A DNA stretch of 64,000 nucleotides from Clostridiaceae bacterium. Lineage in GTDB: Bacteria > Bacillota > Clostridia > Saccharofermentanales > DTU023. The position numbers and the translations under genes are program-made. The DNA lies in assembly GCA_012838795.1 (NCBI GenBank), contig DUOO01000056.1, positions 20,119 through 84,118 on the forward strand, written 5' to 3'. Numbering within the stretch: the first letter of the stretch is position 1; every line of letters begins with the position of its first letter. Of this stretch, positions 18,625 through 27,848 are shown piece after piece. The notes under the pieces are model-generated. The model searched no databases. It was not told the origin of the DNA and saw only the letters and a program-made list of their open reading frames with translations.

Positions 18625-20136
18625 TTACTTTGCAGAAGCCGCTCGTAAAATATTCTCTTTAGTCATATTTTCACCTTCGTACACTCCGGAAATTTTCCCT
18701 TGTGCCAGAACAACAATCCTGTCACTAACTGATAAAATTTCTTCTGTTTCAGAAGACACGAAGATAATGCTTAATTTTTGCTCAGCAGATAGTTCACTTA
18801 TGATCTTATATAATTCGTGTTTTGCCCCAATATCTACACCTTTTGTCGGTTCATCCAGTAACAAAACGGAAGGATTCGTTAACAATCCTTTTCCTATTAC
18901 AACTTTTTGTTGGTTACCGCCACTTAAAGATATAATCAAGTCATTTGTTTTGCCTATTTTAATTTGCAAATCTTCAATTATATTATCAATTGCCTGTTCA
19001 CGTTTTCTGTTCGAAATTATACCTGCTGTTGCATAATTAGATTCACTGGATAAAGATAAGTTTTGCAAAATAGATCTGGTCTTGATCAATCCTTGACCTT
19101 GTCGATCTTCCGGAACCATATAAAATCCTCTGCTGATTTGATCACAGATATCAAAGTTCTTTATTATCTCATCTTTATAAAAAATATTTCCCGTAATGCC
19201 ATTTCTCAAACCCATCAAACATTCTAAAACTTCTGTCCGTCCTGATCCCAGCAAGCCAAAAAAACCAAGAATTTCACATTCTTTCAGCTCAAAGCTAACA
19301 TCTTCAAGAATTTTTCCTCGTTCCGGTTCGAATAAAGATAAATTTTGCACTTCCAGAATATTTTTACCGATTTGTTTATCCGAATTTCGATAATTTTTTT
19401 GCCCTTGTTTACCGATCATTTTCTCAGCTATCCATTCCAGATTAATTTGATCAGCTCTTTCATGTGCAACCAGTTTTCCGTCGCGTAAAACTGTCACATA
19501 ATCTGAAATTGATAAGACTTCTTCAAGTTTATGAGAAATATACAGGATAGTAATACCCATCTCTTTCAGATCCCGGACAATGTCCAGTAAAACTTCTACC
19601 TCCGCATTACTTAAAGAAGAAGTTGGTTCGTCCATAATCAATATCTTGAGATCTTCTTCGGCTAAAGCCTTGGCGATCTCTACAATTTGACGTTCACCTA
19701 CTTTTAATTCAGAAACCTTTTTCGTCGGATCAATAGGATAATTTAATTTATCCAGAATTTTTGAAGCTTCTTCGATGTACTTCTTTCTATCAACAATTAT
19801 TTTATTTTTGCTCGGTTTACCGATAAAGATATTTTCACTTACTGTTAAATTCGGAAATAAATTTAATTCTTGATGTATAATGCAAATTCCACATTTTCTG
19901 GCATCATCAACATTATTCAATTCAACTTTTTCACCTTGAACATAAATCTCTCCCGCAGATGCATTAATATTGCCTGCAAGAATTTTCATCAAAGTTGATT
20001 TTCCTGCTCCGTTCTCTCCAACAATCGCATTTACTGTACCTGTTACGGCATGAAAATCTACATTATCCAAAGCTTTCGTTCCGGGATATTGTTTTGTCAA
20101 TTTCTTTGTTTCTATACAATAATCTGAAGAGACCAT
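18625..20136 (-). CDS. Sugar ABC transporter ATP-binding protein, RbsA-like
   Basis: Two fused nucleotide-binding domains. The first has GENGAGKST (about residue 38), signature LKVGERQIVEIAKAL and LIMDEPTSSLS. The second has GLLGSGRTE, LSGGNQQKVVIGKGL and LLDEPTKGVDIG. Length 503 is normal. It begins two bases after the DUF2291 lipoprotein stop, with GAGGGTG as its ribosome site inside that gene, so the two are translationally coupled. Confidence 0.95.
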   Translation of the reverse strand: MVSSDYCIETKKLTKQYPGTKALDNVDFHAVTGTVNAIVGENGAGKSTLMKILAGNINASAGEIYVQGEKVELNNVDDARKCGICIIHQELNLFPNLTVSENIFIGKPSKNKIIVDRKKYIEEASKILDKLNYPIDPTKKVSELKVGERQIVEIAKALAEEDLKILIMDEPTSSLSNAEVEVLLDIVRDLKEMGITILYISHKLEEVLSISDYVTVLRDGKLVAHERADQINLEWIAEKMIGKQGQKNYRNSDKQIGKNILEVQNLSLFEPERGKILEDVSFELKECEILGFFGLLGSGRTEVLECLMGLRNGITGNIFYKDEIIKNFDICDQISRGFYMVPEDRQGQGLIKTRSILQNLSLSSESNYATAGIISNRKREQAIDNIIEDLQIKIGKTNDLIISLSGGNQQKVVIGKGLLTNPSVLLLDEPTKGVDIGAKHELYKIISELSAEQKLSIIFVSSETEEILSVSDRIVVLAQGKISGVYEGENMTKENILRAASAK

Positions 20137-20138
20137 CT

Positions 20139-20726
20139 TTAATCACCCTCAACACTTATCGATGTCGGTGTTATCATCAATTCATTGTTGCTGACATATA
20201 AAAAGCCTTGTATGTCTATGGTTTTTCCAACTACTTCAACAGGATCAAATTCTTTAAGAATTTCATTTACCAAGTATTTATGCAGTTCACTGGAAACCGA
20301 AGCAAATTCGATTTGATTCTTAAAATGGTCTGCTTCAATAAAAGTAAGCCCGTCTCTTAAAGCAGTTCCTTTAAATATCGGTCCTATTTGAATTTTCAAT
20401 GTCGGATTTTGATAATCAGAGACAATTAGACATTTATTCTGTGACGAATCATCAAATTCTTCAATTATTAATTTGTCATGAATACAGTGTATTTTCTTAC
20501 TATCGTCATGCAGTGCTTCTTCTATTGAAACGGAATTCTCGGATACAAAATCCGGAATTTCTTCTTCCCAATATTTTTTTACTAAATTCACAATATCACC
20601 ATTATCAGATTGTTCACCGTTTTCTTCATTAATATCCTTATCCGGTACTATTGTGCAAGAAGATAATATACTTATGAATACTATGATAACAGCTAGTTTC
20701 AGCAATACTTTTTTCAAGCAATTCAT
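20139..20726 (-). CDS. DUF2291-like lipoprotein of a sugar ABC operon
   Basis: Small predicted lipoprotein: MNCLKKVLLKLAVIIVFIS and a lipobox ILSSC place the anchor Cys at about residue 24, followed by an acidic stretch. The mature part contains EVVGKTIDIQGFLYV and ITPTSISVEGD, resembling the OB-like fold of DUF2291 proteins that are found beside ribose-type ABC genes. It lies exactly between the binding-protein gene and the ATPase gene, which supports the assignment. Molecular role unknown; it may assist the transporter at the membrane. The family call rests on context plus weak sequence resemblance. Confidence 0.65.
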   Translation of the reverse strand: MNCLKKVLLKLAVIIVFISILSSCTIVPDKDINEENGEQSDNGDIVNLVKKYWEEEIPDFVSENSVSIEEALHDDSKKIHCIHDKLIIEEFDDSSQNKCLIVSDYQNPTLKIQIGPIFKGTALRDGLTFIEADHFKNQIEFASVSSELHKYLVNEILKEFDPVEVVGKTIDIQGFLYVSNNELMITPTSISVEGD

Positions 20727-20875
20727 TTTTACCTCTATTTTCGATATGCGGAAAATATTCCTATACCCTACAGAATAATGTTCTTCGATCTAAATTCTAT
20801 AAAGTTGTTATTAATACCACAGACATATATTTTCTATTAAAGTTTTCAAGATGTAGTAAATCATACAATTAATCG

Positions 20876-20903
20876 AGTTATGCGAGGTTTTCCTCGCATA
20901 ACT
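20876..20903 (-). terminator. Hairpin downstream of the binding-lipoprotein gene
   Basis: A 12-bp perfect stem AGTTATGCGAGG/CCTCGCATAACT with a TTTT loop, in the 223-base gap between the lipoprotein stop and the DUF2291 gene. The U-tract is poor, so it may stabilise the lipoprotein mRNA or terminate partially. Confidence 0.5.
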
Positions 20904-20949
20904 TGATATTTAATAAACATTAAAAATTCATAAATTGTTTCTGACTTGA

Positions 20950-22080
20950 TTACTCAATAATTGCAAAGTCTTTTACATTATCTACATTGTCTTTAGTTAT
21001 TAACAAACAATCTACAAGCTGCTTTTCAGGTTGTCCGGTAGAACCGGTTTTAACAAATAAATCCATTTGGTCAACACACATTGTTGCGCTGGTACTTACC
21101 AGATCCATAGCCGTAGCTACAATCTCACCGTTTCTGATACCTTCCAAAACTTCATCTATTCCATCAAAGCCCGCTATAACTATATCCTCTTTACCTGCAG
21201 CTTTTGCGGCAGCTAAAGCTCCAAGAGCCATGTCATCATTACCACAAATTATGCCTTTGATATCGGGATTTTCTTGCAGGACTGATTCTACTTTAGCAAA
21301 AGCTTCATTACGATCCCAATTTGCACTTTGTTGAGAAACTAACTCGAGATCCGGATACTGACTCAATACTTCCGCAAATGCGTCAGATCTGATCTTAGAT
21401 TGAGTATCAGATTCTTTACCGACTAATTCAGCATATTTGCCTTCTTCACCCATTCCTTCTGCAAAAGCCATCGCTACTTCGCTTGCTCCTGAATAATTAT
21501 TAGCAGTAATTTGGGTTATTGCTATACCGTTTTCATTGATTTCACGGTCAAGTAAGAATACGGGTACACCTGCATCAGTTGCTTTTTTTACCGACTCGAT
21601 AGATGCATCTGAACCGGCGTTATCACAAATAATTGCCAGTGCTTTATCCGAAATTGCCGAATCAAACAATTGACTTTCTTTTTGTGCATCATCATCATGC
21701 GATACTAATTTTGCTTCATAGCCTAATTCAACTAATCTTTTTTCTGAAAAATTATAAATTGCATCAAAATATGCGTTTTCTCTGGAAGCTGCAATTACAT
21801 ATACCAGTTTGCTATCCGGATTTGCTAATTCAAATGCTGCATCTGAAGGCTCTTCTTCCACTTCTTCAACTTCTTCTTCAGCTTTTTCAGTTTCTTCTTC
21901 TTTAGCTTCTTCAGTTTCTTCTGCTTCTTCTTTACCTGCATCTTCTGCAGCTTCGGTTTTTTCTTCAACCTTTTTGTCTGAATCTTTCTCAGACTCTTCG
22001 TCTTTTCCTTTGCATCCTACTACTGTCAGAAGCATAACAACTACTAATAACAGAGCAGAAATTATTCTTAGTTTTTTCAT
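20950..22080 (-). CDS. Sugar-binding lipoprotein, RbsB-like
   Basis: Substrate-binding component of the cluster C importer. The start is the ATG of MKKLRIISALL with AGGAGG upstream; a longer reading lacks a site. The lipobox TVVGC puts the anchor at Cys23, followed by an acidic Glu/Lys/Ala spacer to about residue 78. The mature domain matches RbsB-like proteins: SKLVYVIAASRENAYFDAIY, IICDNAGSD, VFLLDREINENG (ribose-type ligand DRE/N region), IKGIICGNDDMALGALAA and IVIAGFDGIDEVLEGIRNGE. It is the first gene of its operon, directly behind a promoter overlapped by a 42-bp palindrome. A ribose- or allose-like ligand is plausible but unproven. Confidence 0.93.
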   Translation of the reverse strand: MKKLRIISALLLVVVMLLTVVGCKGKDEESEKDSDKKVEEKTEAAEDAGKEEAEETEEAKEEETEKAEEEVEEVEEEPSDAAFELANPDSKLVYVIAASRENAYFDAIYNFSEKRLVELGYEAKLVSHDDDAQKESQLFDSAISDKALAIICDNAGSDASIESVKKATDAGVPVFLLDREINENGIAITQITANNYSGASEVAMAFAEGMGEEGKYAELVGKESDTQSKIRSDAFAEVLSQYPDLELVSQQSANWDRNEAFAKVESVLQENPDIKGIICGNDDMALGALAAAKAAGKEDIVIAGFDGIDEVLEGIRNGEIVATAMDLVSTSATMCVDQMDLFVKTGSTGQPEKQLVDCLLITKDNVDNVKDFAIIE

Positions 22081-22143
22081 TTTTCCTCCTATACAATATG
22101 CACCTATAGAATCGAGTACATAAAAATTCATGCATATTTCTAA

Positions 22144-22203
22144 TAGTATATTCTTTATGTACTTGAGTACATAAAGAATATACTAGATAATAAAACAAGT
22201 CAA
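22144..22203 (-). promoter_or_regulatory. Promoter overlapped by a perfect 42-bp palindrome
   Basis: On the minus strand TTGACT (22198-22203), a 17-base spacer and TATTCT (22175-22180) form a good sigma-A promoter for the cluster C transporter operon. The palindrome 22144-22185 has two perfect 20-base arms around TG and covers the -10 and the start region. Its core TTTATGTACTC recurs once 51 bp downstream (22114-22124), about five helical turns away. This is the geometry of a strong repressor operator. Confidence 0.75.
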
Positions 22204-22269
22204 TATGAATTTTTCAATATATTTTTATGTATATAGCACAATCGTTAGTTTCAGCACAGTCACATTTTT

Positions 22270-23505
22270 CTAAAATAAACCTATACTAAATAAAACGCCT
22301 ATCAAAACAGAAATCGGTGCAGTAATAAAACGTGAAAGCAATATAGCAGGTACCGCTATTCTTGACGTATCAGGTTCAGCTTCCCCCAAGGCTGCGGCTA
22401 CCGGAATAAAATCACATGCATCAATAACACCGATTGCAAACAGTGCAGGAAGTGCCAGTTGAGGAGACACTGCTCCGTTCGCTATAGATGTACCGATAAA
22501 GATACCTAAAACCGATTGAATCGCCGCTCCTGGCGCAAGCAGAGGAGACAAGACAGGTATACTGATAATTAAGGCTAAAACGATTATCCCTATTACTGAC
22601 CCTGTTAACGGTTCCAGGGAATTAGCAATAAAATTACCAAACCCGGTTTTCGTAATTATTGCAATAATAAGTGAAATGAAAACCATAAACGGTAAAACAT
22701 TTTTTAGCATCATATCAATGGCATCACGAGCTCCTTGGTAAAATAAATTAACAATTTTTCCTATTACTCTGCCGATTTTCTCCATGATTTCTCTTATTGC
22801 GCTGGTTAACTTGCTTTCCTTATTTTTTGTTATTTCAGAAGTATCATTGTCAGTTGAAGTATTATCTTCTGTTACGTTAACATCCGATGCAGATGCTGTT
22901 ACATTTTCTTCATCTGTCTGTACGCTGTCATCAGGAGAAATATCAGATACAGAATTGTCCTTATTGCTTATCCCTCTATTTACATTAATTTCTTCCTTTT
23001 TGGCCATCAAGACCCAAATGGTCTCTGTTACATATGCTCTTATTATTGCTAAAACCCAGCCTCCGATAAAAAATCGGATCGCTAATGCTGATATTGAATG
23101 CCCTAATCTTTGAACACCTTCTGCAATACCTAACCAAATAAAAAGTTCAGCCGGGTTTGCATGTGGAAATAACGATAACATTGGTCCGTTTGTTGTTGAA
23201 ACAGCATCTATATATCCTGCCCTCTGTCTTTGAGGCAAAAACTTCGCACCGGAAAAAACCATGGGATTACAAAGGAAGAACCAGCCTAAAAAAGGTAATA
23301 CTGTATAAGATAATATTTTATATTTACTTAAAAATTTTGAAATTCGATCCATTCTCTCCTTGCCTATCATGGCTGCAATAGCATTAAAACACGTCATTAA
23401 CACCAACACCATTGGCACTATTCCGGATAACAAATCTACAAAAGTATCACCTGCTTCGCTGAAAATCTCTTGAAATTTATCAACAAAGATCGCTACTTTA
23501 TCCAT
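22270..23505 (-). CDS. Glucitol/sorbitol-PTS-like membrane protein: IIC (SrlA-like) fused to the SrlE membrane domain, IIB missing
   Basis: Residues 1-170 match SrlA/GutA IIC2 (LLSGIVPMVLVLM, FLCNPMVFSGAKFLPQ, SLFPHANPAELFIWLGIAEG). Residues about 235-411 match the membrane part of SrlE (YQGARDAIDMMLKNVLPFMV, LSPLLAPGAAIQSVLGI, LPALFAIGVIDACDFIPVAAA, LSRFIT). Between them, where SrlE carries its phosphorylated IIB domain, there is only a Ser/Thr/Asp-rich linker (about 171-232) without the catalytic Cys. No IIA, IIB or HPr gene lies nearby. The start is an ATG behind GAGGAAAGG. It may work as a facilitator or exporter rather than a phosphotransferase (inference), or borrow IIB from elsewhere. 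Confidence 0.85.
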   Translation of the reverse strand: MDKVAIFVDKFQEIFSEAGDTFVDLLSGIVPMVLVLMTCFNAIAAMIGKERMDRISKFLSKYKILSYTVLPFLGWFFLCNPMVFSGAKFLPQRQRAGYIDAVSTTNGPMLSLFPHANPAELFIWLGIAEGVQRLGHSISALAIRFFIGGWVLAIIRAYVTETIWVLMAKKEEINVNRGISNKDNSVSDISPDDSVQTDEENVTASASDVNVTEDNTSTDNDTSEITKNKESKLTSAIREIMEKIGRVIGKIVNLFYQGARDAIDMMLKNVLPFMVFISLIIAIITKTGFGNFIANSLEPLTGSVIGIIVLALIISIPVLSPLLAPGAAIQSVLGIFIGTSIANGAVSPQLALPALFAIGVIDACDFIPVAAALGEAEPDTSRIAVPAILLSRFITAPISVLIGVLFSIGLF

Positions 23506-23734
23506 AAAACAACCTTTCCTCAAAAAATAACATCTCAATTTTTGCAAAAAATTAACGACATATCAATTGTATATGAAATCAGATGCGATATCAGCAATAT
23601 AAAAATTCTTATTAAATATTTCAATTATAAACCTGATAAGTGTTTGGGAACAAAATTCATACTCTTGATAATAAACTCAGATTGATAAATAATGTTCCAA
23701 AAAAATTTGATTAAATGAAGAAAACCTGAAAAAC

Positions 23735-24946
23735 TTAAGCTATATTTTTGGGACCGTACTTATCAAAGAAGTCAATTAGAATATTAAAGTCCATACCGGA
23801 GCGTAAAATATCAATCTGCTCAAGTAATATTATTAAGTGCAGAGAATTCTGTTCTTTATAAAGCAAGGATATTTTTTCTTCCAGATAACTTTCAATATTA
23901 TCGAATTTAAAATCTTCACATTTTTCTAAGACTAATAAACCGGCAGCAACTCCTAAAGAAATATGATTCGGACAAATTCCTTGTTCCAGACACATAAAAT
24001 AAGCTCCAAAAAATCTGTCTTCCAAACTTAATTTTCTTAACGGATCTTGTCCGACTCTTTTACATGTATCTTGTAAAGCTTTATTGCCAAATCTCATTAA
24101 TAAATTATCAACATGATCTGTTAACCCCTCTATCGGTTCTTGATATTTTTTTGACAATGCAACTGCCGCCTCCAACATTGCAGCTCTGACAAAATATCTG
24201 ATTATCGGGTTCATAATTGCTTGCCATATATATTCATAATCAAAATATTGAGCCAAGTATGCAGTCATACTATGTCCCATATTATGTAAATATAATTTAC
24301 GATCGGAATAAAAATCAAAAATAACATTCGGATCCCATATTAATCCGGGTATCTCGGGAATTTTGCCTTTGAGCGCGGAACCGTCATATGGCAAAAACTT
24401 ATATTGCTCAACTTTAATTGCAGCAGGATGTATATCTTTGATTTCCGGCGAACTTACCGGAATCATCCTGCCTATTGAAGTTGAAATAAGTCCGGTTTTT
24501 TCATTAAACAAATCAATTTGTGTTTCCGGAATGTATTTAAGCAATAATGATCTCATATATTGATCAACATTGTGATAGTTTTCACATAAGAAAATATTAA
24601 CAGGTCTTCCTGTAGTCAATATTCTTGATAAAACAGATTTTGCTAAAACCGGAGCAATCATCGGTAAGGCTTTTGCTCCCACACATGTAGCTATAATATC
24701 AGCATCAGTAACTTTTTGAATTACCGATAATTCATCATTGGAATTAATTGCACAGACATTAGTGATCCATTTGATTTGCCTGTCATCGTTATAAACAGCA
24801 ATGTGCGGATATTGGTTTTTTTCGTTAATACTTTGAATTATTTCCTCATTAACATCTGCAAAACAAATTTCCAAATCGGCTTCCGAAAAAAGTTCGCCGA
24901 TAAACCCTCTTCCGACATTACCTGCACCAAAAATAACTCCCTGCAT
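23735..24946 (-). CDS. Mannitol-1-phosphate 5-dehydrogenase-family (MtlD-like) oxidoreductase
   Basis: NAD-dependent polyol-phosphate dehydrogenase family. An N-terminal Rossmann motif VIFGAGNVGRGFIGELF is followed by CFADVNEEII. The catalytic domain has LTTGRPVNIFLCENYHN, STSIGRMIPV and the helix YLHNMGHSMTAYLA, where the Asn/His pair is typical of the polyol-specific long-chain dehydrogenases. Length 403 is slightly above MtlD (about 380). AAAGGTGG precedes the ATG, 12 bases after the PfkB kinase stop. Together with the sorbitol-PTS-like protein below it suggests polyol or polyol-phosphate metabolism. The substrate may differ from mannitol 1-phosphate. Confidence 0.85.
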   Translation of the reverse strand: MQGVIFGAGNVGRGFIGELFSEADLEICFADVNEEIIQSINEKNQYPHIAVYNDDRQIKWITNVCAINSNDELSVIQKVTDADIIATCVGAKALPMIAPVLAKSVLSRILTTGRPVNIFLCENYHNVDQYMRSLLLKYIPETQIDLFNEKTGLISTSIGRMIPVSSPEIKDIHPAAIKVEQYKFLPYDGSALKGKIPEIPGLIWDPNVIFDFYSDRKLYLHNMGHSMTAYLAQYFDYEYIWQAIMNPIIRYFVRAAMLEAAVALSKKYQEPIEGLTDHVDNLLMRFGNKALQDTCKRVGQDPLRKLSLEDRFFGAYFMCLEQGICPNHISLGVAAGLLVLEKCEDFKFDNIESYLEEKISLLYKEQNSLHLIILLEQIDILRSGMDFNILIDFFDKYGPKNIA

Positions 24947-24958
24947 TGTATACCACCT

Positions 24959-25990
24959 TTAAAATTGCTCAAATCCCGGCCAAGTTTCCTTCTCCATGCT
25001 ATTATAAAAATCCCAAATTTCATTTTCCGGTAAAATTCCATTTGTAGGACCTTCTTCAATAATAGATGCATTGGAAGTGCCTATTCCTAATTCTACGGAT
25101 TTCTCTATTGAATAACCTTTCCATGCTCCATACAAAACTCCTGACAGGAAAGCATCTCCTGCTCCGGTTGTTCCCTTTATTTTTTCAGAAGGAATGTTCA
25201 ATGCAGGTTTTACTGCAAAATTCCCTTTATTGTCAAGGCCTATTCCGCCTTCTCTGGCATGGATTACAACCCATTCTTTAACACCTAAATCAAATAATTT
25301 CTGACATAATTCCTTGCATACATCAACCAGAAGTTGTCCTGATGAATTTCTGACTTCAATGCCGACCGTACGAGAAGCTTCCTCTTCGTTAAGAATACAG
25401 TAATCTGTATATTTCACGGAATGAGGTACTATCTTTTGAAATCTGTCTGATTGCTCAGTCACTACATCAATTGATGTCTTTATGCCGGCTGCTTGTGCAT
25501 CGTGTAAAACTCTTGCCATCTTTGTACCGAATTCGGCATCAAAACTATCCAGTTTATCCAATAATAAAATATACCCGATATGTAAAATATCGGTTTCAAT
25601 TTTATCAAAATCGAAATGCTCCGGTCCCAATTCCGAATTTGTTCCTTTAAAGCTGAAAAATGTACGGGTATGGTTGGTAACATCTGCAATTACATCTGAA
25701 AAAGATGTTTGGGTATTCCCTCGAAATATTTGATCACAATTAATATTGGGATATTTTTTCATTTGGCTTATTATATAATCGCCGTCAGAATCATTTCCTA
25801 CTAAACCCAAGGCATGTACCGGCAGATTTTCATCTAATCTGGCCAAACCGATCCCCGAATTACAGACTAAGCCGCCTAACGTGTCAAATGTTCGATTAAT
25901 AGAAACAAGAGTAGAATGACCGGGGTATGTATCAACTTCTTTATTATGATCTACTATTAAATTTCCTGCTAATGTGATTCCTTTTTTCAT
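24959..25990 (-). CDS. PfkB/ribokinase-family carbohydrate kinase
   Basis: ATP-dependent kinase for a sugar or sugar phosphate. The N-terminal lid region includes TLAGNLIVDHNKEVDTYP and LGGLVCNSGIGLARL (substrate Gly-Gly). The C-terminal signature GTTGAGDAFLSGVLYGAW holds the catalytic Asp and anion hole. Length 343 fits ribokinase/fructokinase relatives. The ATG of MKKGITLAG follows AAAGGTG; the in-phase GTG three codons earlier overlaps that site. It is the first of three tightly linked genes (kinase, dehydrogenase, PTS-like protein) and has its own upstream -10-like sequence. Confidence 0.9.
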   Translation of the reverse strand: MKKGITLAGNLIVDHNKEVDTYPGHSTLVSINRTFDTLGGLVCNSGIGLARLDENLPVHALGLVGNDSDGDYIISQMKKYPNINCDQIFRGNTQTSFSDVIADVTNHTRTFFSFKGTNSELGPEHFDFDKIETDILHIGYILLLDKLDSFDAEFGTKMARVLHDAQAAGIKTSIDVVTEQSDRFQKIVPHSVKYTDYCILNEEEASRTVGIEVRNSSGQLLVDVCKELCQKLFDLGVKEWVVIHAREGGIGLDNKGNFAVKPALNIPSEKIKGTTGAGDAFLSGVLYGAWKGYSIEKSVELGIGTSNASIIEEGPTNGILPENEIWDFYNSMEKETWPGFEQF

Positions 25991-26063
25991 TTTAGTCACC
26001 TTTCATTTTTTAATATAAGTCATAAAATTAGTCATACTGATGATAAGCAAAAATCTAGTATAT

Positions 26064-26092
26064 ATTATAGCTCAAATTACACAAATAATCAT
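26064..26092 (-). promoter_or_regulatory. Candidate promoter of the PfkB kinase gene
   Basis: On the minus strand a perfect TATAAT (26064-26069) is preceded 17 bases upstream by ATGATT, which keeps only the TGA core of a -35 box. It would start transcription in the 167-base gap before the kinase gene. Confidence 0.4.
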
Positions 26093-26157
26093 AAATTCCA
26101 AGGAACAATTACAAAGTATTGGTGTCAAAATCATTTTTTATAGAATTAAATATTAAA

Positions 26158-26928
26158 TCATAATCTTCCGATTTTTTTTCGAAAATCAATTAAACTATCT
26201 AAGATTTTTGATTTGTTTTCATGATCTCCGGAATTGTCAATTTCAAATATTAACATTCCTTTATATGATCTTGCCTTATTAATGGAAATTAATTCAAGGA
26301 TTTGAGCATTGCCAAAACCTAATTCTGTCTCTTCAATTTCAGAACTTGTTTGATCTTTGTCATCAGTTTTTTTCACAATGCCATCTTTAAGTAATATTCC
26401 TTCAATATAATTTTTATAATTTGCGGGAAAATATGCATTATGTAATGGTAAAAATCCAAATTGCAAAAAATTTACCGGATTAAATAAAATACCGATATCA
26501 AATGGTATTTCGGCTTGAAAAGTATTTTTTAAAACAGTTATCTCATCTAAATCAGCTTGATTTTCAAATAATACTTTTATATTGAAGCGGTTCGCCAATC
26601 GAACAATTTCTGAAATATCTTTGGCAAAAACTTCTGAAACACAAACTTTGTCAAATAATAAATATTTAACATCCAAAACAACTAATTTTTCCATAAGGAG
26701 TAAAATATCCGATTTATTATTATCTAAAAACATTTTATACATCGGAATACAGAAGTTGTTCACAACAAGTAATTGATGGATCTTTTCAATTTCAAACCAA
26801 GTTGATTTACAAAGATCAATTTGCTCTTCATGAATATTAAAAGAATTAAACCCTGATTTTTTTGCCAGATAAATATATTCTGATATATCTAAAGCATCAT
26901 TATTTTTAATAGACAAAACATTATACAT
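26158..26928 (-). CDS. TIM-barrel protein, sugar-phosphate isomerase/epimerase-like (weak)
   Basis: No firm product. The ATG of MYNVLSIKNND, behind GAGGTTG, gives 256 residues; a longer reading would overlap the acetyltransferase gene. Alternating strands and helices (AKKSGFNSFNIHEEQID, VLDVKYLLFDKVCVSEVFAK, FNIKVLFENQADLDEI, FDIGILFNPVNFLQFGF, YIEGILLKDGIV, GMLIFEIDNSGDH) follow the layout of xylose-isomerase-like AP2Ec barrels. The usual metal-binding set (Glu, Asp, His, Glu) is only partly visible. In the cluster it sits between an acetyltransferase and the PfkB kinase, so an isomerase or epimerase step is reasonable (inference). Confidence 0.65.
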   Translation of the reverse strand: MYNVLSIKNNDALDISEYIYLAKKSGFNSFNIHEEQIDLCKSTWFEIEKIHQLLVVNNFCIPMYKMFLDNNKSDILLLMEKLVVLDVKYLLFDKVCVSEVFAKDISEIVRLANRFNIKVLFENQADLDEITVLKNTFQAEIPFDIGILFNPVNFLQFGFLPLHNAYFPANYKNYIEGILLKDGIVKKTDDKDQTSSEIEETELGFGNAQILELISINKARSYKGMLIFEIDNSGDHENKSKILDSLIDFRKKIGRL

Positions 26929-26977
26929 ATTATCAACCTCAATAAAATTTTTAATATATGAAGAAATAAACTTCAAT

Positions 26978-27757
26978 CTACATTTTTTCACCTTTTCTGG
27001 CTCTGGAACAAAAATCACAGTTCGGATTTTTACAAAGAAAATAATATGGATCTTCTGATAATTTCATCATACAGAAATCATGCAATTCTTTGGCATTCAT
27101 CAGCTGAGTTACCGCATTTCCTACCTTACCGTAGCGAATTAATCCGTTTTCCCGAAGATCTGCTGTTATATTAATAAAATTTCTATGTCCTTCAGGAAAA
27201 TCCACCAACTGAAATACTCCATTTCCATTGTATGGCGGATACAAGGGAGCCGGAATTTCAAGGCTCATGAAGTAAGACGCTTTGCTTTCATGTTCAAAAG
27301 CATGTAATATTGTGTTCCTGTCTTGATCAACTCCCAGTAATAAAACTTTGCCATTCCACTGCCAAAGTTTATAAAAAGGACTGCCGGCGCCACATCCGGA
27401 AGTGCATTTATCATGATCCGAACAAAATTCTTCTGCTTTATGGCCCAGAGCAACTACTGAATGAACCGGAAACAAACTTCTTACTGCGCCTTTTGTGTTA
27501 CGTAAAGTTTCAGATAATAAGCCAACATTTGATTTAGATGTTAAAGGATCAAACGGATCAAAAGGTGATGTCATTGCAGGCATTGCCAAAAGTCCTTGCG
27601 GACCAAGTATTTCCATTAACACATCTATTACTGCTTCAGCACCGCCTTGAACTTTTCCGATACTTCCGAAAGCACTGTGAACAAAAAGCAAATCACCTTC
27701 TTCCACACCGCATTGTCGAAATGAAAAACGTAATTCTTGCAGCCCTATAGTTTTCAT
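26978..27757 (-). CDS. AAC(3)-family acyl-CoA N-acetyltransferase-like protein
   Basis: Member of the antibiotic N-acetyltransferase AAC(3)/YokD fold family, which moves an acetyl group from acetyl-CoA to an amine. Visible landmarks are EGDLLFVHSAFGSIGKVQGG, LLAMPAMTSPFDPFDP, the VRSLFPVHSVVALG strand with its His and GAGSPFYKLWQWNGKVLLLG. Length 259 is typical. An unusual C-terminal CX4CX2C (CKNPNCDFC) could bind zinc. GAGGTAA precedes the ATG. It lies in a catabolic operon between M20 hydrolase and TIM-barrel genes, so an amino-sugar intermediate is a more likely substrate than an antibiotic (inference). Confidence 0.85.
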   Translation of the reverse strand: MKTIGLQELRFSFRQCGVEEGDLLFVHSAFGSIGKVQGGAEAVIDVLMEILGPQGLLAMPAMTSPFDPFDPLTSKSNVGLLSETLRNTKGAVRSLFPVHSVVALGHKAEEFCSDHDKCTSGCGAGSPFYKLWQWNGKVLLLGVDQDRNTILHAFEHESKASYFMSLEIPAPLYPPYNGNGVFQLVDFPEGHRNFINITADLRENGLIRYGKVGNAVTQLMNAKELHDFCMMKLSEDPYYFLCKNPNCDFCSRARKGEKM

Positions 27758-27848
27758 GATATTACCTCAAACTCATATTCTAAATTCTTTTGCTAAATCA
27801 TTATTGTTTTAAAATAAAACCACTTGTGTTTTAAGAAATGTCCTTATT

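Noticed and set aside
22144..22185. Long palindrome read as a terminator for the PTS-like gene
   Set aside because: There is no U-tract after the stem, the centre is two bases, and it overlaps the -10 of a good promoter, so operator fits better.
26978..27757. Aminoglycoside-resistance gene
   Set aside because: The AAC(3) fold also occurs in non-resistance enzymes; the gene sits inside a sugar operon with no mobile element, so a resistance claim is not supported.
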